Positions 42,852 to 56,495 of a stretch of DNA of 64,000 nt are shown piece by piece (position 1 is the first letter of the stretch; each line of letters starts with the position of its first letter). The stretch comes from Amylostereum areolatum. Lineage: Eukaryota; Basidiomycota; Agaricomycetes; Russulales; Stereaceae. Position numbers and translations under genes: made by a program. The stretch lies in contig SAXG01000008.1 in the NCBI GenBank assembly GCA_012932865.1, positions 62,001-126,000 of the forward strand, given 5' to 3'. The notes under the pieces are model-generated. The model was not told where the DNA came from and ran no database searches. It saw nothing but the letters and a program-made list of their open reading frames with translations.

Positions 42852-42864
42852 GAAGCTTCGAGAA
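42852..42864. promoter_or_regulatory. Heat-shock element upstream of HSP90
   Basis: GAAGCTTCGAGAA fits the three-unit consensus GAAnnTTCnnGAA exactly, about 190 bp before the HSP90 ATG. It is the binding site type of heat-shock factor Hsf1; regulation is inferred from the consensus and position. Confidence 0.75.
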
Positions 42865-43097
42865 ATAACGGCAGTGGCGGTCGTTCGACGACCTTCCATG
42901 GCCTCCCAGACGAACTCATTCGAAGGCTGCGCTTCGTATACAACGACTCATTTATTCAAGTGTGTAAGTTGGTGTACTGTACAAGCGTGATTCCATTCGT
43001 CTGGTAGAGATACAATGTGAGGATTACAACTGTTGCAGTGATACATGTATATACTACAGACCCACCGAGATAGATGTATGCGATACATGTCCTCTAA
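42865..43097. other. Distal HSP90 upstream region and TSC1 3' flank
   Basis: No gene seen. The HSP90 promoter region is 42661-43097 in all, and HSP90 follows TSC1 on the same strand. Confidence 0.5.
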
Positions 43098-46074
43098 TCA
43101 TAAATGCAGAGCAGGGCTCCCCGTTAGAAGCGGGCTTCGACTAGGATCAACCAACAACCCAGTCCTCCCATCCACTTGTGCCCTCAATACCTCCAACATC
43201 GCTGTAAGATCGTCGACCTGGTCTTTCAGATCATTGTTCTCCTCCCGCAGGCGCGCATAATCCCTGGTCAGGCGCGACGTCTCCGCCACTGCTGCTGCAC
43301 GCCCACCAGACTCCGAATCCCGCCGAGCTGTCTTGTGGCGTGCGTTCGCAAACGAGAGTTTGGCTTCAAGGGTTTGGATCTGCCGCCGGGATGCCCTTCG
43401 AAAGATTCAGCTGATAGGAAGGCGAAGGACGGAGAGAGACGCACCGAGCCTGTTCTTCCATCGATGCATGAGTCTGCTCGTAACTCTCAAGCCGCAATGC
43501 CATCTTTTTGTGCTTGCTTAGGATAGACTTGATTAACTCTGTTTGTTCCTTGTATTTGTGCACATCGGCGTCCCTGTGGCACAATCAACATGGGCTGACA
43601 CAAGCGTAGCACGCGTGAATACACGCACCAAAGTCGTTGCAGAGCGGTGAGTTCATTGATACGCTGCTCGTAGTCCCTCAACCGGGTCACCTTGTGGGCG
43701 GTCTCCTTGATTGAAGTTTCTAGCTGGAAGACGCGTTTTTCTGCTTCCTCCAGCAATCGTCCTTGAGCTGCAAAGTTTGCCTATATATTGCCTATCAAAA
43801 CCCCGCACGGATGGAAATAAGAGGCGGCGCACTCTAAGATCTTGCTCGGCCTGTCGCAAGGCGGCCGTTTCCGTTTCCCAGCACCGTTTTTGCTCACGCA
43901 GATTGTGAAGTTTGGTTTGCAGCTCCGCATTCCAATCACCATGCTTGCTCTGGGCCAGATTTGTCTGATCCTTGTGCGCCCTGAGCTGTTTCTGCAGTCG
44001 CGTAACCTGCGCTTTATACTCCCGCAGCTTGTTGTGCTGATCAAGAGAGTCAGCACGATCTGAATGCCTAACCACATGCCTGCACTTACCAAGCCCTGTC
44101 GTTCCGCTTCAGCGTGTCGACTGAGTAGACGGTGCTCGTACAATTTCGCGATGTGTTTCACGTTCTCTCGGGCGAGCCATGACTCAAAGTTCAATTCGTT
44201 CTTTAGAAGCAGCACCTCCCGTTGAAGCGCCGAAATGGCTTGTGCAACATGCGAAGGCACCTTGTTGCTCTCCGGAGATTCGCCTGACGAAATGAGCGAG
44301 ATATGCGATGGAGTGGCAGATAGAGGCCCGGATTTGGCGGGGAAAAGATTGTATGGCCAAACAGGGGTGGGATCCACGACGTCGACATCAAGGTACGATT
44401 TTAGTGCGATGGAAGTGTTCATCATGTCCTGTAACGAAACCCGCGGCAGCGCCCTGGGCTGCTCAATAAGAGTTTCTGGCTCCATACTAGGCATTGCGTT
44501 GTTTTCGTCGTCACCTTCCTCGGGTTGAGGAACCACCTCAGGAATGGCCTCTTCAGGCTGGGGTGGCAGACCAACCGTGTTTGATTTCGAATGGGCTAAT
44601 CGTGCATTTTGAACTCGGAGTAAAGTGCATTCTGTTAAAATCCGCGGGACATCGTATTGAGCAAAGAAGGGAAGCTCTTCAAGCTCGGAGATGGCATTCC
44701 GCCAGATAATCTGCGGATGTGTCGCATGCAAGCGCAAAAGAACCTACAAAGACATCCACGGGTCAGCGGTCGACGTGCTATTACAAGGACGAAATGCCAT
44801 GCCTCGCTTTTGGTTTTGATTTGATCCCGGTCAAGGGCTTCATCCCAGTCAACGACGTACGGAGATTCTGCGTTCCGTTCGGACAGGTAGGCAGCCGGCC
44901 GTCGAAGAAATGCGACGATGTTGCAAGGGAAAAGATAGTATAGTCCCGTAAAGTATCGTTTCGGCGAAGGCGCTGGGGCTGCCGATTTGAACGAGAGCTC
45001 GAGACGTTGCCACTCGAGATCTGGACGCGTGTCGATTGCACGACTTCCTTCGACGGCTTCCGGTACAGGAGGCTCATCGGATGGCTCTTCTCCTTCTCCT
45101 TCTCCTTCGGAATCTCCGAGGACATTCTCCTCCGGTCGACGTTCCCTCCAACAGATGATTCTGGCCAATATAGCGAAAAGTCGCGGAAGTAAACCCTTCA
45201 GAGCTTCGCATGCGTTGACGGCGAATATAGGCAGAAGTTTTGTGATCAGAGTGAGGCCGATTGTACACACCGTGGTGGAGTTGTCGACCAAAAGAGAGGT
45301 CAATATGCTAGACATCAACGGATGAAAAGCTAATACGTCTGCGTGATGATCAAAATCGGGTTCCGATGTAAGATTGTTTAGGAGCCGTAGAAGTTGCAAG
45401 CGGGAGGTAGGGGATGCAAAGCAGTGGAGGACTTGGGTGAAGAGAGCCTAAAGATGATACGCTCGACACAACACGAAGGAAGTCCTAGGATCAAGGAAGC
45501 GCACCTCGGGCTGATCCAATCCGAATCTCATCAGGACGTCCTCCAAGTTCGACTTCCACAGAGCCCTCTTCTCTCGTTGATCCTCGGGAAGTTCAGCCCA
45601 CTCGACCACATCGTCCGCACCCTCGTTGTACGCATCCAGCAAGTATAGATCTAATATGCGTCTGCGAAACTCGCCTTGTTTGTCTGGATAGTTATTGTCC
45701 GCCTGCTCTAAAGCGGTAAGCACTAGATCCTTTGCATAGGCTAAAGGGGCGCTGGGTAGCTTCGGATCCCTGAGGGCGGGACGTAGCACAAGGTCAAACC
45801 AAGTGGAGATGAGAGATGAGGAGGGAAGGATGGGGATGAGATGGTAAAGGACTGTGAGGATGATTTCGGTTTGTTGGCATGAATCGTGGTCGACGGCATC
45901 TCCGTGGATGGCCTGAAGCTCCTCTTCGAGATTGTAGAGGAGGACCTCGGGTTCAGGGGAGGCGGAGCAATCTAAAACGAAGGCATCGACAAGGGAATAA
46001 ACCTCGGGAGGGGGTATAGCCTGCGGGGAATCCTCCAATAGCAGGCGAAGCTGTCGGGAAACCTCGGTGAACAT
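43098..46074 (-). CDS. TSC1: Hamartin/TSC1 homologue
   Basis: Partner of tuberin (TSC2) in the complex that restrains Rheb and TORC1 signalling. Start at ATG 46072-46074 (MFTEVSRQLRLLLEDS). The N-terminal half is helical repeat. The hamartin signature is plain: GLYYLFPCNIVAFLRRP, then LRLHATHPQIIWRNA and VPRILTECTLLRVQNARL. After a variable acidic linker the C-terminal half is a long coiled coil (LQREVLLLKNELNFESWLA, KAQVTRLQKQLRAH, LRDYEQRINELTALQ, LREENNDLKDQVDDLTAML). Ends SPALHL at TGA 43098-43100. Seven or more short introns. Animal hamartin is longer. Confidence 0.85.
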
Positions 46075-46582
46075 CACCACTGAAGCTTGAAGTGCTGAAG
46101 CGCTGAAGTACTGACAAGGTGCATGGGCAGCACTGAACTGCACCTTGGCTCCGGTGACGTCGAGCGACGAGAGCCACGTGCCAGGGAAAGCTTGCCCGCC
46201 GCCGTCCCCCTCATTCCCAGCTCAGCTCTTGGAACCATGTATTTAATGTCGCTCGGTCGTCCGCAAAGAAGAGGTGGAGGCGTTTCATTGCCCCTTACTG
46301 TATCAACGTAATACGCATTCAAAGTGCCAGCAAAGAACGATCCAGAGTTGGCGCATTTCGCGTCCATGCGCCCAGTTACGTAAGCGCATTCCATTCTGCT
46401 CGCTGCTCTCGACGCTGACCACGAATACGACGATCCAGCGCTCCCTAGCTCTAATCGCCACCCTTGACCAAAGTACGTGTCGTCCTCCCCCGTGTGGTGG
46501 TCAACAAAACCCCGGATGCTAGCTGGAAGAGGATGGATGCGGGTCGCGCATATCGGATGACTGACCGCGCGTTTCTCGCAGA
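46075..46582. other. Divergent promoter of TSC1 and NAC-alpha
   Basis: 508 bp between the two start codons. It probably includes a non-coding first exon or intron of NAC-alpha, because TTTCTCGCAG directly precedes its ATG. Confidence 0.5.
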
Positions 46583-47336
46583 ATGTCCGCCACGATCGAG
46601 GAAGTCCACTCCGACCATGAGGGTCACGACCACGGCGACCACGGCCATGATCACGACGAGGACCCCACCTCTACCGCTGCGCTTGACAAGATCCAGTCGC
46701 GCTCCGAGCGCAAGGCCCGTAAGGCCCTCCTGAGCTTGGGCTTGAAGAAGGTTCCCTCCATCACTCGCGTTACCCTTCGCCGACCGAAAAACGTACGTCT
46801 TGCACAGCGGCGCTCGTTACGTCGACCTAACATACCATCCAAGTTCCTCTTCGTGATCGCGTCTCCTGATGTCTACAAATCGCAAAACAGCGAAACCTAC
46901 ATCGTATTCGGCGAGGCCAAGGTGAACGGATCTGACCATTTAACAATCGTTCTCTTGCTCACTTGTTCGATCTACGTAGATGGAGGATACGAACGCACAA
47001 GCGCAGATGAACGCTGCCCAACAACTTGCACAGGGTGGCGGTGGCGGTATGCCCAGCCTTGAGGGAGCCGGCGCCGACGACGATGACGACGACGACGACA
47101 TCCCCGAGCTCGAAGCTCCTGAGGAGGATGGCCCTGTGGACGAAACTGGCGTGGATCCCAAAGACATCGAACTTGTTATGACCCAGGTCAACTGCTCGCG
47201 CGCAAAAGCAGTGCGGGCGTTGAAGGAGAGTGGAGGTGACCTAATCAATGCTAGTGCGTTTTTCTTTTCCTCTTCGTCACTCTTTCTATTGACCTTTTGT
47301 TCTTCGTTCATCTCAGTCATGGCAGCGAGCGAGTGA
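46583..47336 (+). CDS. EGD2: Nascent polypeptide-associated complex subunit alpha
   Basis: Ribosome-bound chaperone subunit that shields emerging chains. Exons 46583-46792, 46844-46921, 46980-47254 and 47317-47336. After a His/Asp-rich start comes the NAC domain: [55 protein letters not shown]. Then a Gln/Gly linker, an Asp run (eight Asp), and the C-terminal UBA domain ([30 protein letters not shown]). The last exon is only 20 nt and adds IMAASE. An intron in the 5' UTR is likely. Very strong codon bias. Convergent with TRM9, 119 bp apart. Confidence 0.96.
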
Positions 47337-47454
47337 TCACTGCGATACTTCCTATTGCTCAGCGTCGATATGTACATTACCCCCTGCAACCCACAATCCA
47401 CGTTTGCTCTGCAGTTGCTATGTTCAAGAATGGTGCCACACGCACATTCATAAG

Positions 47455-48506
47455 CTATATTCTCCATCTACGCACTTCGACATAGTAATTCGATCGTTCC
47501 CATCCCGATTGCACTATTTCGACTCCCGATATCTCGTGTCCGCCATTTGGCATCGCCCCCACACGCAAGTCCATCGTACGAGCGGCGCTTTCTACCAACT
47601 CTTGCAGCTCGCCTTTCGCGAACATATGGTAGTATCGATTGAACGTCTTGGGATCTTGTGGTAGTGGATCGAGAAAAGGCAGCTCGATTTCCTGCTCTGA
47701 AGCCGACTGGCCTTTGTTTCGCCGTCTTTGTTTCTTCTCACGAGGCGTTTGTTGTGTAAGGACCCAAGGGACCATCACATCTTGGCCCTTGGCCTCCACT
47801 GGAGTGGTCAATAGTTTTGATGTGGGAATGTCCCGCTTCGAAAGATCATCTTGCTCAATGGCCCACACATAAACAAGAAGCCGGCCGTGATGTGGTGAAA
47901 CACTTTCAAGCAGACGCTGCCGATGTTCCTGTGAGTCGTGAATGCTGTCGACTCGGGCATGCCTACCTGGATAGCTAGCTGCCGTCTTTGCGGTGTTGCA
48001 AGATGGTGTATAGTAGCGACGGAGATGGCATAGTCCTGCACCAACCTGGTTGAGTCCATATATCACTTGCGGAAAAAAGACATAGTAACATACAAAGGCG
48101 CCAACTCTCCATCCTCGTCCCAGTACGTCTCCCCAGACGACTTCGCGGAGAGTGTCTGGTCCTCCTGCGATTCTAGCAGCGTCGAGAAGGTTTCGACTTC
48201 TGTCCAACCCAATTGTCCATATGGAGCCTGGACGGTCGGCGGGGAGAGGAAGGTATTTTCCATTCCCTGTCCCGGAGTCAAGACCTACCCATCCAGTTGG
48301 AAGATCGGAAAGGAATTGCGCGATTATCGGCCATGGCTGAAGGGATCGGTAAGGTGGCAAGTGAGATCATCAAGTGAACATACCTTGTAGCGCGTGGTTG
48401 AAAAGTGCGACGCGATCTGATCGTACACTTCGTGGACATGTTGGGTTTCGTATGCCGCGGCATCGTCATCGACGATAGTCGCAAAGACTTTGGAAGAGGA
48501 GGCCAT
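47455..48506 (-). CDS. TRM9: tRNA wobble-uridine methyltransferase TRM9
   Basis: SAM-dependent enzyme that completes 5-methoxycarbonylmethyl-uridine at tRNA position 34, working with Trm112. Start MASSSKVFATIVDDD at ATG 48504-48506. Motifs: EVYDQIASHFSTTRYK joined to PWPIIAQFLSDLPTGW, SAM motif I VGLDSGTGNGKYLP, GLDRSRNLLDAARIAG, then ISVATIHHLATPQRRQLA, LLVYVWAIEQDDLSKRDIP, and the C-terminal NRYYHMFAKGELQELVE with YYVEVRRWRI. Three introns. The match to fungal Trm9/ALKBH8 methyltransferase domain is close. Stop TAG at 47455-47457. Confidence 0.93.
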
Positions 48507-48613
48507 GCAATTGCGCTCCAAAGCCAAAAGGTGATGGTGGTTTGATGTCAAGGAACGTTGCGGCAAGGACATGTTAATAACACAAACTACAGTACACGCA
48601 ATGCGCGATTTGT

Positions 48614-49222
48614 TCACTGTTTGAAGCCCATCTCCTCGTCGAGTAACTCTCGAAATCGAGTACCGTCGAAAGCAGGAAATGGCACGAGAGTGGAGATGTC
48701 CAGGTCGAGCACGGCACGGGCAAGATCTCTGCCGTTGCCTTCAGGAAACAAGACATGAGGATGGCGCAAAGCAAAACGCACGCAACCGTAGATGCTTTCA
48801 GATGTCCGAGGGCACTGAGGGCATGGGCGAGCTCCTCCTGGTGATTGTCGAGCAGAGTGGGGTTTGGGACGACGATGAGGGGCTTGGGTTTGCGGAGGAC
48901 ATCGAGGATCGTCCCCGAACCTGGAACATGTCAATTCCAGGACGAGCAAATCTAACAAACGCACGACCAACACACCCGCATGGCTAATAACCAGATCGGC
49001 GGCGGCGTATTCCTCCTCCAACGATGGCTTGAATCTCCACACCGTCACGGTCGCCCCATGCCTCTCAAACTCACTCTCTAGCCCGTCAACTTGGGAGTTT
49101 CCGCATTGCACGATGATATCATTGTAGCCCTTTTGACGGAGGGCGTCGATGACGGGAAGAGATAGTACGGCCTGGACGAGCAAGTCGAATTTCGTTGAAC
49201 CGACGGTGATGAAGACACGCAT
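48614..49222 (-). CDS. ALG13: UDP-GlcNAc transferase catalytic subunit ALG13
   Basis: Catalytic half of the Alg13-Alg14 enzyme adding the second GlcNAc to the lipid-linked oligosaccharide on the cytosolic ER face. Start [20 protein letters not shown] at ATG 49220-49222. Conserved: [21 protein letters not shown] joined across an intron to [20 protein letters not shown] and [11 protein letters not shown] second intron precedes [18 protein letters not shown]. Ends [10 protein letters not shown] at TGA 48614-48616. The size (about 175-200 residues) fits the fungal family. Head to head with the proline gene, 155 bp between ATGs. Confidence 0.92.
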   Translation of the reverse strand: MRVFITVGSTKFDLLVQAVLSLPVIDALRQKGYNDIIVQCGNSQVDGLESEFERHGATVTVWRFKPSLEEEYAAADLVISHAGVLVVRLLDLLVLELTCSRFGDDPRCPPQTQAPHRRPKPHSARQSPGGARPCPQCPRTSESIYGCVRFALRHPHVLFPEGNGRDLARAVLDLDISTLVPFPAFDGTRFRELLDEEMGFKQ

Positions 49223-49377
49223 TCATGGGCTCAGAGAAGCTCAGAGTCTCGGTGTACAGTGGCTGACTCGATCTCGGCTCGTTCACAACCGCGACATGCC
49301 ATGGCTGCCCTTTTCTCGTCCTACCGTCACTACCCTGGGCTTATCCTCAGCTGCAACGCTTTTAAAGACCATACAAA

Positions 49378-50581
49378 ATGGGCTACACGCTCTGTGTCCT
49401 AGGTCTGCATCACCCTTCTTTGCAATCGCGTTATCTCACGGTGCAAAGGATGCGGGACGATGGGAATCGCCATCACCTCCGGTGTCCTCGCAAGCCTCAA
49501 TTCTCAGAGCACGCTCCATGGACATATACAGGCTAAATGGGAGTCGCATACGCCAGGAACCTCCACTCCAGTTGCTGGCTCAGACGTCGATCCTTCTCTC
49601 CCATCGCACTTCATCGCGTGCGTAAAACGCGAGGAGAGCGCAAAACGGCTGGAACAGACTTTCGCAGCCTGTGAGAGTGCGGGACGCGCTGTCGAGATTC
49701 TTGTCGATCAAAATGTGCACGCCGTACAACAGTCGACTGTCGTCTTACTGTGGTATGTCCCCTGCAATGCTCACTCTGAGTTCGCAGCGCTGACCTTTGT
49801 GTAGCTGTAAGCCACAGATCGCCCAGTTAATCCTTAGCGAACCCGGGATGAAGGAGGCTCTGTCTGGAAAGCTTTTGATCAGCATCCTTGCGGGTGTCAC
49901 TCTCGCCCAACTGAAAGGTTGGGTTTTGCCCAATACAAAAGTCATCCGAGCAATGCCAAACACCCCTTGTCGGGTGAGTAGCCCCCTTCGAATTGCGGCT
50001 ATTTAGCTATATATGCCACCGTTATAGATCCGAGAAGGCATGACCGTTGTCTCTGTACTCCCGCCCTCCGATTCCGCAGAGCTCGACCGTACGATCATCC
50101 TCCAGATCTTTTCGTCTATCGGCCGCTGTCGTTTCTTGGAGGAAAAACACTTCGATGCATGCACAGCACTGTCAGGATCAGGACCTGCATTCGCTTGCAT
50201 ATTCCTGGAGGCAATGGCCGACGGCGGCGTGATGATGGGACTTCCTCGTGCGGAAGCCCTTGAGCTCGCTGCACAAAGTAGGTCAGCACCAGGTCAAGCA
50301 TACTACCTCTGACAAATTATCCCGGTGATAGCCTTGCAAGGAGCTGCACGTATGGCTCTTCAGACGAACGCACATCCAGCACAGATCAAAGACGCCGTTA
50401 CCAGTATGTCCTGTCAGTATCGCCTTTTGAAGCATTTGTTTGACTAAGGAGCGTCTGTGTAGCTCCGGGTGGGTGCACCATCGCCGGCCTGTTAGCGTTA
50501 GAAGACGGCAGGGTGCGTTCGACCATCGCGCGGGCCATTCAGGTAGCCACGGAGAGGGCCAGTGAACTCGGCAGACAATGA
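49378..50581 (+). CDS. PRO3: Pyrroline-5-carboxylate reductase
   Basis: NAD(P)H enzyme for the last step of proline synthesis. Exon 1 starts at ATG 49378 (MGYTLCVLG); after a short intron comes the dinucleotide motif GCGTMGIAITSGVL, so the Rossmann fold opens right at the N-terminus. Then CKPQIAQLIL, ISILAGVTLAQL, the signature VIRAMPNTPCR, and the C-terminal TALSGSGPAFACIFLEAMADGGVMMGLPR. The dimerisation helix ends SPGGCTIAGLLALEDG. About five introns. Ends ASELGRQ at TGA 50579-50581. An Ala/Thr/Ser-rich insert after the first strands is longer than in bacteria. Confidence 0.94.
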
Positions 50582-51300
50582 GCGAAAGAACGTAGCCTTC
50601 GCACAACTATGTACGATCGATGTGGAAGAAACAATATTATTGCTGTCCGGATAAGAATAAGTTACATGCAGAGTAATGTGTTCCACAACCCACGCTCCTC
50701 CTTAAAGGTCAAGGATTTACGAGGTTACGGAAGATAAAATTCGTCCATGTAGCTCCCATAAAATGAGAACATGCGTGTAGGTCGCGACGCTGTCCAGAGT
50801 GTCGAGGAGCAAACTCATTCACGCAAGACAACCGACACTTTCAGAAACAAGTTGTATTATAACTGGAGGAATATAAGTCATTCAGTCACCACTCACATAA
50901 CAATGAGAAAGAAAACGCACCGTTTATATACAGGACCTGACATGTCTTTCAACGAGCATGTCTCCCGCGTGTGAACCACTCTCGCCGACTGGGCATGACC
51001 CATCCCGAAGGGAAGTGAGAGAGGCAATAAAAAGCACGGGCACAAAGACCAATAAGGCCAGAGGCGGGTTATCTTGCTCTCAAGAATGGACATCCCTCCG
51101 TAGGTGGTAGAAGGGACGCCAAAGTGAGGAGAGCGGTAGTTGAGCTAAGAGGAAGATTGGCGGAAGGGAACAAGAAGATAGAAATAATGGTGCAGGTTGT
51201 AGAATACACATAAACCTGCACGGTGAAAGGTCAGAGGACGTTGGTATTACGACCGAAAAGACACAACGTACAGCGACAGCGCAATCCACCCCACCTTCCA
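50582..51300. other. Intergenic, no gene seen
   Basis: About 0.7 kb between convergent PRO3 and RPT3. Only short frames without coding bias; probably 3' UTRs. Confidence 0.5.
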
Positions 51301-52924
<1,624 letters not shown>

Positions 52925-53097
52925 GTTTGCGTTGATGAAGGGATGAGGTGGTGGCGTGGCGGCGGATGGTAATGGGTTAGTTGCACGAAGGGCTTACGCG
53001 GCTCGCGAACTTGACGCGTCTCGCGTGCGTGCGATCCACGGCCCGGACACTGCCGTGCTTCAATTCGCCTTCCTTCGTCAACTCCCACCTCACCTTC
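52925..53097. promoter_or_regulatory. Short divergent promoter between RPT3 and CBP20
   Basis: 173 bp between two start codons on opposite strands, so the promoters must share this space. No TATA box seen. Confidence 0.5.
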
Positions 53098-53980
53098 ATG
53101 GCATCTGTCGTCCCGTCTCTTGACCAACCCTCGAACTACAAAGACTCTCAGTCCCGCGTTGATCGCCAAAAACAGAATGACCTTCTCGCAAAATCATCGA
53201 CCTTATATGTAAGTTTCAGAGCTCAGAGGTTCACCGACGACTCAATCCAACATGTGCAGATCGGCAACCTAAGTTTTTACACCACAGAAGAGCAGATATA
53301 TGATATATTTTCCAAATGTGCGAGTCCAGAAGACGGCGGAGGCGTTAAGCGTATCATCATGGGCCTTGACCGCCACACAAGGTCGGTCCTCTGCCGTCTA
53401 TCTCCAGTTGTGGTTAACCGTGTTTGGCTCAGGACACCTTGCGGCTTTTGCTTTGTGGAATATTATACACATGCAGAGGCGCTAGCTAGTATGAGATACA
53501 TTAGCGGGACTAAACTCGATGAACGTATCATACGGTGCGATTTGGACCTTGGCTACCGCGAAGGCAGGCAATTCGGTCGCGGGAAAAGCGGAGGGCAGGT
53601 ACGTGATCGCATAATATCTTTCTTAACCTCGCATCCATTCTTTTCTGTAGGTGCGAGACGAGCACCGGGCAGACTATGACCCTGGCCGTGGTGGTTGGGG
53701 AGCACAAGCTCAACGCGCCGAAATTGAACGGAGGCGCGAGGTGGAGGCTCGTTATGCCGATACTGAGCAAGGAGGCCCTGTCGCCGGTGGTGGCGGAGAC
53801 TGGAAAGACCAGAACGGGGCGGCTGACTCGAGCTTGAAGCGTGGACGGTCACCAGAAGACGAGGGCGACAATGCGCGACAGGTATGGCTTTCCGCATCGT
53901 GCATATAGCGTCGAATTTACATATTGCGTTTATAGCGAGCCCGCGTGGAAGAACGGGATCCTGACGCAGGGAGGATGTGA
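53098..53980 (+). CDS. CBC2: Nuclear cap-binding protein subunit 2 (CBP20)
   Basis: Small subunit of the nuclear complex that binds the m7G cap. Start [19 protein letters not shown] at ATG 53098. The single RRM is split by introns: TLY joined to [17 protein letters not shown] (RNP2), [24 protein letters not shown] (RNP1), then [32 protein letters not shown], the tail that folds over the cap. Cap-stacking Tyr residues are present (NYKDS and LSFY). Past this a Gly/Glu/Arg-rich tail ends [11 protein letters not shown] at TGA 53978-53980. Five exons; frame is intact. Confidence 0.95.
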
Positions 53981-54124
53981 GTGTTTAGTCTGCCTTGTTC
54001 TTAGTCTGTACTCTTTCCCGTCGGTGCCATATACATTCCGGGTGCTTCACCGTGCACGACGAGGATAGTATGAACGTGGGTTGCATTAACTATATCAGAG
54101 TAAGTAGGGTACGAGCACCTCGGC

Positions 54125-54881
54125 CTAGTAAACGATGGCAGCGGATATGCGATATTTCGACCCGAGCACCGCGGCGTGGTAGTGGGTCATGTGGATGGCT
54201 CGCACCAGTCTGTAGGCCTCTGACTGGGAGTGTAGACGTACGAGGATGCGAGAGGAGACAGCGTTTTCAGTATATCTGAATACACAAACGGTCAATGCGT
54301 ACGTTTGAGTTCAGAAGATTCGCAAACGCACCTTGCTAGTTTGGCAATCTCGCCTTCGCCCCCAACGAATTTGTATCCCTGTAGAAAAGACCGTATGTCG
54401 CCCACGTCGATCTTTGCGGGCAGCCCGCTTATGATGACGCTCCTTCCTGTCTCCTTGATACCTCCAGAGCTTCCCGTCCCAGTAACCAATTTGCGTTCCA
54501 GCGCCTGTGCCCGTCCCTCTGGCCCACGATTACGCATAGGAGGCTGGCCTGGTTGTTGAGTCTTCTTCGCCTTGATATGATGTCCAAAATGAACCAGACT
54601 TGATGCTTTCCTTTGGGCGTTGATCAAATATTCGGGTCGAACAAAAGTAAGGTAAGCTGAGCCAGATGGAGTGAATCGGTGGTAGTCCAAGGTCACTGGC
54701 GTGTCGCAGGGGAGTGAGTTGTTGCTGTCAAGTAACACCGTAGTCACGCACCTTCAGAAACATTGTCTATCCCCACTCTATTCAGAGTACGCTTGATGTC
54801 CGCGGGTGTCGTCGTTCGGGGAAGACCCTCAAGCCTCAAATGGACAGCTACATGTTGTCGGTCATTCAGCCAGGACCTCAT
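54125..54881 (-). CDS. RRM-like protein, function unknown
   Basis: Start placed at ATG 54879-54881 (MRSWLNDRQHVAVHLRLEGL). The first part (RLEGLPRTTTPADIKRTLNRVGI, then after an intron FTPSGSAYLTFVRPEYLINAQRKA) has the spacing of an RRM with RNP-like strands. A second RRM-like segment is SVIISGLPAKIDVGDIRSFLQGYKF, then SRILVRLHSQSEAYRLVRAI. Ends YRISAAIVY at TAG 54125-54127. Three or more exons. The linker has an Arg/Gln/Pro-rich stretch. I cannot name an orthologue; an upstream exon could also exist. Divergent from SNRNP27, about 270 bp between ATGs. Confidence 0.6.
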
Positions 54882-55154
54882 CCTATAGACGTACATACGC
54901 ACGACTATACGAGACGGCTCGTTTCACATTCCTTGCTGCAGTAGAGAAGGACATTCTGATCAGACCTGAGAACTGGAACTGGCGAAGTGACACTGGCTGG
55001 TTGTGAGTTGCCAGTAAGTTAGAAGGAAGAAAAGAGCGCGTTAGCACGTGACCGAGCGTGGTGTCTCAAGCGAAGCAACTCAAGCCGAGTGAGCCGGTAG
55101 GTTTATCCACCCTGCTTTCATTGTGTACGATCACTTTTGCCACTCTTTACCCTC

Positions 55155-56013
55155 ATGTCTTCTCGTCACGACAGTCGGCGCCGCGACAGAAGCAGGGAAC
55201 GGGAGGACAGGGATAGGGACAGGTTCACTCGCCCTCGAGGGGGAAGACGAAGCAGTCGCTCTCGTAGCCCACGGCGTGGAGGGGGAGACCGACGGCCAGG
55301 TGCGTAGCACGTTGCTCGTTTGAATTTCACTGAGTGTCACCCCACCTACAGACAGACGCGACGATAGACGTGATGACAGACGCGATTATCCCAGAGACCG
55401 AGATAATGACCGTCGGGAAAGGGATCGTAGAGACGACCGCGCACGTAGTGCTCGGGATCACGACCGCCACGATCGTGATGATAGACGAGAGCCCAGTCGT
55501 CGGGATGCTGAGCGGGATCGTGAACGTGAACGAGATGGGCGTAGTGAAGATGGCAAGTCCGGCAAGGACCTTCGCGATTCACGAGAGCCTCCCTCTCGCG
55601 ACGATGACACAAAGCCGCCACCGGGTGCGACAGATATATTGTTTACATGTGATAGCTTACCTACCCAGAAAAGCAGAAAAGGAAGGGCACGGAGTCATTG
55701 ATGAAGAGGAAGGTGAGGAGATGGATGCTACAAATGACGACGATGCTGCCATGATGACCATGATGGGTATGAGCGGGTTTGGAACCACGAAGGTCAGTTC
55801 CCTATCAGCCTGATTTACAAACTCACTCTGAGCATTTTATGTAGGGAAAGCACGTCCAAGGTAACCAGGAAGGATCCGTGGACGTCAAGAAAGTTCGGAC
55901 ATGGCGCCAATACATGAACAGGTGAGCTATTCTTCATAATGTCACTCTCTGATATTCATGGTTATTCTCCTAGGCGTGGAGGTTTCAATCGTCCTCTTGA
56001 CAAGATCAAGTAG
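55155..56013 (+). CDS. U4/U6.U5 tri-snRNP 27 kDa protein (SNRNP27)
   Basis: Spliceosome tri-snRNP component that affects 5' splice-site choice. Start MSSRHDSRRRDRSRERED at ATG 55155. The N-terminal half is an Arg-Asp/Arg-Glu-rich RS-like region (RRDDRRDDRRDYPRDRD), split by an intron of 50 nt. The conserved C-terminal block is diagnostic: DDAAMMTMMGMSGFGTTKGK, then VKKVRTWRQYMNRRGGFNRPLDKIK at TAG 56011-56013. Four to five exons. Length of about 220 residues is somewhat above the human protein. Convergent with eIF1. Confidence 0.9.
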
Positions 56014-56495
56014 GCTTCGTATCTTGGTGCAACCATGCAAAGGCCTCTCTTCCTCGATGCTGCTCCCAACTGACAGGTATGCTACGCTGTCCTCGCGTTT
56101 CTCCACCAACGTTTGTCGATGTCATCCCCTTAACTATGATGTATACTATTCGTTATAATAGATCTATATAAACTTGCATGCGGCCACCTGTATATCATAT
56201 ATCATTCCCCAAGGCTAATAAACAGACGAAGCAGATTCACCGGCGCTGTTATTGAGATGTCTAAAAACATACACACACATCTGGACGAAGGGTTATAGTC
56301 GGTACAGGTATTCAGACAATGATGCGCTACTGAACTATACAGACGGAAAGAAGGTGGAAGTAAGATGGCGGGAGGCGGAAAGCGCATATAGTGAGACGTG
56401 CGTATCGGTGTTAACGTCGGATGAAAGAGGAAAGCGCAGACAGAAGCTAAACTTGAACAAAGCTGTTCTATCCGTACGTCCCATCGACGCCAAGC
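56014..56495. other. Intergenic between convergent genes; no gene seen
   Basis: Presumed 3' UTRs of SNRNP27 and eIF1. A single small frame (56252-56515) has no support. Confidence 0.5.
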
